A DNA stretch of 64,000 nt, taken from positions 124,001 to 188,000 of the forward strand of contig JACCWI010000026.1 in assembly GCA_013697725.1 (NCBI GenBank). The letters are read 5' to 3'. The translations under genes and the position numbers were made by a program. The notes under the pieces are model-generated. The model did not search any database, was not told the DNA's origin, and saw nothing but the letters and a program-made list of their open reading frames with translations. The DNA is from Tatlockia sp. GTDB lineage: Bacteria; Pseudomonadota; Gammaproteobacteria; Legionellales; Legionellaceae. Each line of letters starts with the position of its first letter. Position 1 is the stretch's first letter. Shown in pieces: positions 58,875-64,000 of this stretch.

Positions 58875-59615
58875 GTGAATATTGTAATTCCGATGGCGGG
58901 TTTAGGAACTCGTTTTAGTCAAAGTGGATTTGTCCAACCTAAGCCCTTAATAAAAATTGCGGGTAAGTCTATGTTTCGTCATGCAGTAGACTGTTTACCT
59001 TTAAAATCTGCTAATAAAGTTATTTTTATAATGCGTGAAGATTCCTTTTCAAGCGAATTAGAAAAAGAAATAATTAAAAATTATGCCCATCTTCCCTTAT
59101 TTATTCTTAAATTGGACCATGAAACTGAAGGGCAAGCAGCTACAATACTTACAAGTGAAGCATTATTAAATTTAAATGAACCTACGCTAATACATAATTG
59201 CGATACTTATATTAAAGAAGATTTTAATTGGGAAGATATAGTCGCCCAAAATATTGATGGGGCGATCGTACTTTTTTCATCGGATGAAACGCGATGGAGT
59301 TATGCAAAATTAGATGAGGATGAACAATATATAATAGAAGTTCAAGAAAAAAACGTAATTTCTAATCATGCGACTACTGGAACTTATTTTTTTAAAAATA
59401 CGGTTGACCTGATTTATTTAATCCGCAAGAACATTGAGGAAAACAAAAGACATCATGGTGAATTTTATCTTTCCACAGTCTATCAATCGATGATCACTAT
59501 TAATAAAAAAATCATTCCTTTATGGACTAAAAAAATGCTTTGCTTCGGTACGCCTGCCGACTTAGTGGACTCTATGAATGACTTATTGGAGAACAGAGCG
59601 CCTTATGATTGCTGA
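58875..59615 (+). CDS. Sugar-phosphate nucleotidyltransferase
   Basis: A 246-residue GT-A-type nucleotidyltransferase with a GTG start after AGGAGA. The N-terminal signature is IVIPMAGLGTRFSQSGFVQPKPLIKI (GxGxRF and PKPLI), DCD-type Asp in IHNCDTYI, and a Lys-rich active centre. It would activate a sugar- or polyol-phosphate with a nucleotide. Together with the kinase-like and HAD genes it could produce an activated building block for the WavE-like proteins. Confidence 0.82.
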   Translation: MNIVIPMAGLGTRFSQSGFVQPKPLIKIAGKSMFRHAVDCLPLKSANKVIFIMREDSFSSELEKEIIKNYAHLPLFILKLDHETEGQAATILTSEALLNLNEPTLIHNCDTYIKEDFNWEDIVAQNIDGAIVLFSSDETRWSYAKLDEDEQYIIEVQEKNVISNHATTGTYFFKNTVDLIYLIRKNIEENKRHHGEFYLSTVYQSMITINKKIIPLWTKKMLCFGTPADLVDSMNDLLENRAPYDC

Positions 59616-60639
59616 CGAAGATATTTCTATTGTAGTTCAAGGGCCAATAATTTATAAATCTGCATTTGAAATTACTGATCAGGTGACTCAACTAGTTTGC
59701 CAGCGCTTAAGAAAAATTTTTCCTAAAAGTGAAATAATACTATCGACCTGGGAAGGGGAGTCTGTTAAGGGAATAATTTATGATAAAATTATTTTTAATA
59801 AAGATCCTGGCGCAACCTGGTTTAACTATGATAATTACGACTTGCTTAATAACTGTAATCGTTTAATTGTTTCAACCTTAGCGGGTATAAAAGCGGCGAC
59901 TAAAAAATATGTATTAAAGTTAAGGTCAGACCTGTTTATTAGTTCAAAAAATTTTTTAACCTACTTTGAAAAATATCCTTTATACAACACTGAATATAAA
60001 TTTGTAAAAAGTCGAATAATCTGTTTTAGCTTAAATACGCTTCATGGTCATCGCAATTGTTTATTTACAATGCACCGTCCTTATCATATCAGCGATTGGG
60101 GATATTTTGGCTTAAAAGACGACTTATTAAATTTATACGATATACCCTTAGTTCAAGAGCCTGAATTCTCTCAATGGTTTTTAACGCGTTGTAAGCCTTT
60201 CCATGATATCGAGCCAGGGCGGTTATGGAAAATGCCCCCAGAGCAATATATAACATCTTCATTTTTAAACAAATTTTTTCCTATATCTTTGCAACACACA
60301 GCTGATACTTCAAATAACAATATAAGTCTTTCCTCAAAATTGATTACTAATAATTTTCTCATCCTTGATCAATCTCAATTTTGCTTGATTTCGTTAAAAT
60401 ATTTATATTTCCCTTTTTCTTCAACCCACGGTAATGAATGGTATTTTTTTCATAGTGATTGGTTAAAAAATTATAGTCAGCTTATACAAATGAGTAAGAT
60501 CTTAAAAATTCAAATTAGAATAAAGAGTATTTATCGTGGTTTCATTGGAATTTTGCTAATTAAAACCCTTCGATTTATGAACTTAAAAACTCATGCAATC
60601 TTTCGTTTGGTAGCATTTATTATAAAAAAAAATAGGTAA
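59605..60639 (+). CDS. WavE-like LPS biosynthesis protein, copy 1
   Basis: A 344-residue protein with the WavE signature ISIVVQGPI at the N-terminus, followed by FPKSEIILSTWEGE, DPGATWF, NNCNRLIVSTLAGIKAA and KYVLKLRSDL (an Asp that may bind a donor), then EFSQWFLTRCKPFHD and MPPEQYITSSF. WavE was defined in the Vibrio cholerae LPS core cluster. The start is set at ATG 59605, which overlaps the previous stop by 11 bases; a longer frame from 59578 is less likely. The C-terminal ~40 residues are basic and hydrophobic, so membrane attachment is likely. A glycosyltransferase-type role is inferred. Confidence 0.75.
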   Translation: MIADEDISIVVQGPIIYKSAFEITDQVTQLVCQRLRKIFPKSEIILSTWEGESVKGIIYDKIIFNKDPGATWFNYDNYDLLNNCNRLIVSTLAGIKAATKKYVLKLRSDLFISSKNFLTYFEKYPLYNTEYKFVKSRIICFSLNTLHGHRNCLFTMHRPYHISDWGYFGLKDDLLNLYDIPLVQEPEFSQWFLTRCKPFHDIEPGRLWKMPPEQYITSSFLNKFFPISLQHTADTSNNNISLSSKLITNNFLILDQSQFCLISLKYLYFPFSSTHGNEWYFFHSDWLKNYSQLIQMSKILKIQIRIKSIYRGFIGILLIKTLRFMNLKTHAIFRLVAFIIKKNR

Positions 60640-60642
60640 ATT

Positions 60643-61683
60643 ATGATCTTAGATAAGGATATTACCATAGTGGTTCAGGGCCCTATATTAGGAGAGGCAA
60701 AATATAAGGTAACAGATGAAATGACTAAATTAGTTTGTTTTCGTCTAAAACAGTTATTTCCTGAGAGCGAACTAATTTTATCCACTTGGGAAGGACAAAA
60801 TAGTGAAGGGATTGTATTTGATAAATTAATTATTAATAAAGATCCAGGTGCAAGCTGGTTTGAGTATGATAATAAAAAAATGCTTAATAATTGCAACAGA
60901 TTAATTATCTCCACTTTAGAAGGGGTGAAGGCAGCCTCCAGAAAATATGTATTTAAAGTACGTTCAGATTTGTACGTAGTATCAAAAAAATTCCTTAATT
61001 ACTTCGATAAATATAAATTTTACAATGATGACTGTAAATTTGTTAAATCACGAATTTTAGCCTTCAGCATGTGGTCTATTCAAGGCCATAAAACCTGTCA
61101 TTTCACCATGCCAAAACCTTTTCATATTAGTGATTGGGCCTATTTTGGCTTCAAAGAAGATCTTTTGAATCTTTATAACGTTCCATTAATTCCTGAACCT
61201 GAGTTCTCACAGTGGTTTTTGACACGTTGCAAACCCTTCCATGATGTGGCTCCCTGGGTACTATGGAGAATGCCTCCGGAGCAACACATAACCAGTTCAT
61301 TTTTTAATAAATTCACCAAAATAAATCTTGAGCATACAGCCGATGCTAGTAATAATAATTGTGAAATATCTGCAAAGATGATTATGAATAATTTTTTAGT
61401 TTTAGATCAAACTCAATTTTTTCTAATTTCGTTGAAACATTTTTGTTTTCAATTCTCAAGAGAAAATCACGAGTGGTTTATTTATCATAAAACCTGGCTT
61501 AAAAATTATTATACATTCATTAATAACTCGCATATCAATCGATTAAAATACCAAATCATTGCAAAGTTAAGGGAGATTTCTCTTTATTCCCTATATAACA
61601 TTCTTCGATTAATTAATTTCAGAACAAAATGGATTGATAAAACAGCTGCGGTATTGATAAAAAAACATAAAAATCGTTTGTAA
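60643..61683 (+). CDS. WavE-like LPS biosynthesis protein, copy 2
   Basis: A 346-residue paralogue of its neighbour, starting three bases after it. Shared blocks include ITIVVQGPI, ELILSTWEGQ, INKDPGASWF, NNCNRLIISTLEGVKAA, KYVFKVRSDL, HISDWAYFGFKEDLLNLYNVP and EFSQWFLTRCKPFHD, so a tandem duplication is clear. Differences cluster in the middle and at the C-terminus, which suggests related but distinct acceptors. It is the last gene of the five-gene cluster. Confidence 0.75.
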   Translation: MILDKDITIVVQGPILGEAKYKVTDEMTKLVCFRLKQLFPESELILSTWEGQNSEGIVFDKLIINKDPGASWFEYDNKKMLNNCNRLIISTLEGVKAASRKYVFKVRSDLYVVSKKFLNYFDKYKFYNDDCKFVKSRILAFSMWSIQGHKTCHFTMPKPFHISDWAYFGFKEDLLNLYNVPLIPEPEFSQWFLTRCKPFHDVAPWVLWRMPPEQHITSSFFNKFTKINLEHTADASNNNCEISAKMIMNNFLVLDQTQFFLISLKHFCFQFSRENHEWFIYHKTWLKNYYTFINNSHINRLKYQIIAKLREISLYSLYNILRLINFRTKWIDKTAAVLIKKHKNRL

Positions 61684-61900
61684 ATCTATCCTATTTATTT
61701 AGGAATTACCGTTAAAAGTGCAAATTTTAAGGTTTCAAGATCATTTTTTTTTTATAAAACTAAAAAATTTTAAAATTATTGGGTAAAATAAAAAGATGAT
61801 TTTATTTAATGAAATATCAATAAAATCATAAAGTTATTCTAAAATTAAATTTAATATTTACCTATATAATTAGCAAGTAAAAACCTCTATAATTAGTTTT

Positions 61901-61931
61901 AACCACAATAATTGTAAACATCGTTGTGGTT
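61901..61931. promoter_or_regulatory. Hairpin upstream of cold-shock gene
   Basis: AACCACAA and TTGTGGTT form an 8-bp stem with a 15-base loop, 49 bases before the cold-shock ATG. It may end the WavE transcript or be part of the long 5' leader often found in csp mRNAs. The rest of the 61684-61979 gap is very AT-rich with nothing else recognised. Confidence 0.45.
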
Positions 61932-61979
61932 TATTATAAAGTTAGGTAAAATGCACGTTCTAATTACTAGGAAAACAAC

Positions 61980-62186
61980 ATGTCAGACAAAATACGCGGT
62001 ACAGTAAAGTGGTTTAACGAAGCTAAAGGTTTTGGTTTTATTGAAAGTAATGGTAAAGATTATTTTGTTCATTTCTCTGCAATCCAAGGAAGTGGTTTCA
62101 AAACTATTCCTGAAGGTGCTACAGTGATGTTTAAAGCTGGAAAAGGACCAAAAGGACCACAAGCAGAAGAAGTCGAAATCGTATAA
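61980..62186 (+). CDS. Cold-shock domain protein (CspA family)
   Basis: A 68-residue OB-fold protein. RNP1 is KGFGFI and RNP2 is YFVHFSAI, preceded by the universal [11 protein letters not shown]. It binds single-stranded nucleic acid and acts as an RNA chaperone. AGGAAA before the ATG supports the start. A strong terminator follows, so it is a monocistronic gene with a long AT-rich leader. Confidence 0.96.
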   Translation: MSDKIRGTVKWFNEAKGFGFIESNGKDYFVHFSAIQGSGFKTIPEGATVMFKAGKGPKGPQAEEVEIV

Positions 62187-62202
62187 CACTTATTCGCTCA
62201 AT

Positions 62203-62235
62203 AAAAGGCATCATTAATGATGCCTTTTTTCTTTT
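62203..62235 (+). terminator. Rho-independent terminator of the csp gene
   Basis: AAAAGGCATCA and TGATGCCTTTT form a perfect 11-bp stem with a TTAA loop, followed by a T-rich tail. Confidence 0.9.
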
Positions 62236-62514
62236 TAAACTGTTCTTTATTCAATTATTGATGGGTTAGAACTGGCTGATTTCTAGCTAAATCGTTAGCT
62301 ACCGTAGTCCTATTACCATAACAAACCATTAAAATTAGCATTGTCGCATTTTAAATAGCTTTCTTTTCATCCTCTTCAAGTACCGCCTTTTAATAAATAT
62401 CTAAGAGTCTAACTTATTGAATTAAATTAATATTTATTATGAAATGTTTACGTTTGTTAAAAATATAACTATACTGCCCGATTTTTTAGCTTTAATAAAA
62501 CATTTGATAATCTA
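62236..62514. other. Intergenic region, nothing recognised
   Basis: About 280 AT-rich bases between the csp terminator and the PP2C-like remnant, with no ORF, repeat or RNA gene that I can support. Confidence 0.5.
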
Positions 62515-63071
62515 ATGAAAAAATCAGAATTTGGGTTCTTCCCAATTTCAAACTATTCCGATAGTTTAGTCCATCACTATCACCATTAAATAATCCCCTC
62601 AATAATCACCGCGATCAAAATGTATCTCATTTAATAGGTGAAAGGCCGACGCAAGAGGACGGTAGTATTTATGAACAAATGGAAACCATTTCAACCCTAA
62701 TGCCCTTACAAATTACTGAACGTTTATGGACAACAATTAAACAAATAGACGAGCAAATTAAAAACAAAAATTTAGGGGAGAAACAAGGTTCAACTCTGTG
62801 CGTCGTCTATTTAGATAAATCAAATCTAATCACCGCTAATGTAGGAGATAGCGTTGCTTTCGTTGCGATATTTAATTCAGAAGGGAAAGCGTTGGGCGTG
62901 GCAAAATTATCTAATCATTTGCATCACCCTAATGACGAAAGTGAACAAAAAAGAATCGTTGAAAAATTTTGCAAAGTTGAATTATCTGTGGAGATAGTAT
63001 TAATGATTGACTTGCAAGTTTTTGAAAATTTAATGACATCTTTACAACACTGTCAATACAGTAATAGTTAA
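62515..63071 (+). pseudogene. Frameshifted, truncated PP2C-like phosphatase gene
   Basis: ATG 62515 opens MKKSEFGFFPISNYSDSLVH and stops at 62587-62589 after a frameshift. The next frame, open across the shift, gives NNPLNNHRDQNVSHLIGERPTQED (a PP2C motif 1 Glu-Asp), and then a 130-residue frame with GSTLCVVYLDKSNLITANVGDS (motifs 5-6 with the metal Asp) and LSNHLHHPNDESEQKRI. The C-terminal half of a PP2C domain, with the last metal Asp, is missing; the end after ~62970 is unrelated-looking. A dead PPM-type Ser/Thr phosphatase gene is the best reading. Confidence 0.65.
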
Positions 63072-63107
63072 ACTGAGTTCAATTAAAGCAAAGAAAATAT
63101 TTAAAAG

Positions 63108-63998
63108 TTAGGTATATTTTATATTTTCAGAACTTATTTCATCAGAAAACTGTTCACTTATGAGCTCAAGATTATTTATAATTTCGCAAAAATAATTGTA
63201 CTCTCGGTTTAACGTTTTATGGGAGAATAGATCCGTTAAAACAAATATTTCCATCAAAGCTTTAATTTCAAAATTTATTTTTTTTAACATTTCAAAATGT
63301 AATTTTTGGATGATTTTAGCTATTATCGAAGGATCAGAACAGCTTTTTTCACTTAGATTTATGATGCATGAGCTAATTAAGGAAACTGCTTCTTTAGAAA
63401 GATCGTGTAAGATAAAAATATATAGCGTTTTATGTTCTAAGAGCTCTTTTATGCGATATAAATTATCCAATACCTCTAATTTTAATGGAAGGAATTTTCT
63501 TGGGATGTTTGATAATTCAGCTATAGTAGCATTAACCTTTTTCTTATTTAAAATTAAGCAGTTATAAACAAGTGCCTCATTTAATGCAAGATCAAAAACT
63601 TCTTCATTCCCCGTTAAAAACATTGATTTTAAATTAAGCTCTGAAAATCCTCTGATGGACTTAAAATAATCTTGAATTTCTGGAAGATTAATTGGTGCTA
63701 CAAATTCATGTAAGCTATGACCACCACTATTAAACAATAATAAAGAGATATAGCACTTAAAAAGGGTTTTTAATTCTCGGGTTTGCGTATATTTTAACTG
63801 TTGGCAATCATATAAGTCAGCAAGAACCCGAATAAAGGCAAGAATTGTTCCGGAAATCGATGCAGAAAAAGGATGAACCAGTCTTGAAAAATTATCTCGA
63901 GCCCATTTTGATTCTGGGTCAAAACTATTTCTATCCGCTACTCGAGTGTGCTTGGAAATATTTTCATCAAAGACTAAATTAGATCTTGGTAGGGGCAT
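63108..63998 (-). CDS. Hypothetical protein at window edge
   Basis: A 296-residue soluble, helical protein. The ATG at 63998 (MPLPRSNLVFDE) is only two bases from the window end; the true start may lie beyond. Conspicuous segments are HPFSASISGTILAFIR and NSGGHSLHEF, then long helices rich in Leu, Glu, Lys and Asn. No membrane span and no known motif. I do not recognise the family; the style is that of Legionella-specific proteins. Confidence 0.55.
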   Translation of the reverse strand: MPLPRSNLVFDENISKHTRVADRNSFDPESKWARDNFSRLVHPFSASISGTILAFIRVLADLYDCQQLKYTQTRELKTLFKCYISLLLFNSGGHSLHEFVAPINLPEIQDYFKSIRGFSELNLKSMFLTGNEEVFDLALNEALVYNCLILNKKKVNATIAELSNIPRKFLPLKLEVLDNLYRIKELLEHKTLYIFILHDLSKEAVSLISSCIINLSEKSCSDPSIIAKIIQKLHFEMLKKINFEIKALMEIFVLTDLFSHKTLNREYNYFCEIINNLELISEQFSDEISSENIKYT

Positions 63999-64000
63999 AT

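Overview
The window is AT-rich bacterial DNA from a gammaproteobacterium, most likely a Legionella species. The gene content supports this: a complete fatty-acid operon (plsX to fabF) joined to mltG-tmk-holB-tatD, a hutU-hutH pair, an ErfK-type L,D-transpeptidase, a sugar oxidoreductase beside lpxB (Legionella lipid A carries 2,3-diamino sugars), a giant ankyrin protein, and many lineage-specific hypothetical proteins with acidic tails. The genus assignment is an inference from content and style; no rRNA is present to test it. I saw no tRNA, rRNA or CRISPR array.

Layout. 1-3.4 kb: two hypothetical genes, a decayed ORF and an FAD oxidoreductase. 3.5-8.5 kb: a hybrid sensor kinase with two PAS domains, a RecX-like gene and a RhlE-type RNA helicase. 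8.7-17.7 kb: one large hypothetical gene split by a 6,531-bp Tn3-family transposon (9421-15951) with 36-bp inverted repeats and a 6-bp target duplication. The transposon carries a transposase, a resolvase and three cargo genes: an APH-like kinase, a GNAT acetyltransferase and a methyltransferase. 17.7-23.5 kb: yheU and a LOG-family gene, htpG with a clear sigma-32-type promoter, three tandem paralogous glycine-rich membrane proteins with a MITE-like palindrome among them, and fis.

23.6-31.9 kb: lpxB with a probable gnnA, rnhB, the cell-elongation block rodA-mrdA with rlmH and rsfS, and a POT peptide transporter. 32.1-39.4 kb: histidine degradation (hutU, hutH), an SDR, rnhA, dnaQ, an L,D-transpeptidase, erpA and mnmA. 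39.5-49.0 kb: the yceD-rpmF-plsX-fabH-fabD-fabG-acpP-fabF-mltG-tmk-holB-tatD block, tightly packed with several overlaps.

49-64 kb is accessory: a 1,328-residue protein built from an unusual composite ankyrin repeat, a MATE transporter, a two-TM protein with an acidic tail, a secreted GH114-like protein, a hemerythrin-like protein, and a five-gene surface-polysaccharide cluster (kinase-like, HAD phosphatase, nucleotidyltransferase, two tandem WavE-like proteins). A cold-shock gene, a frameshifted and truncated PP2C-like pseudogene and a hypothetical gene at the right edge follow.

The best candidates for something undescribed are the transposon cargo trio, the composite ankyrin protein, the triplicated membrane proteins and the WavE-pair polysaccharide cluster.
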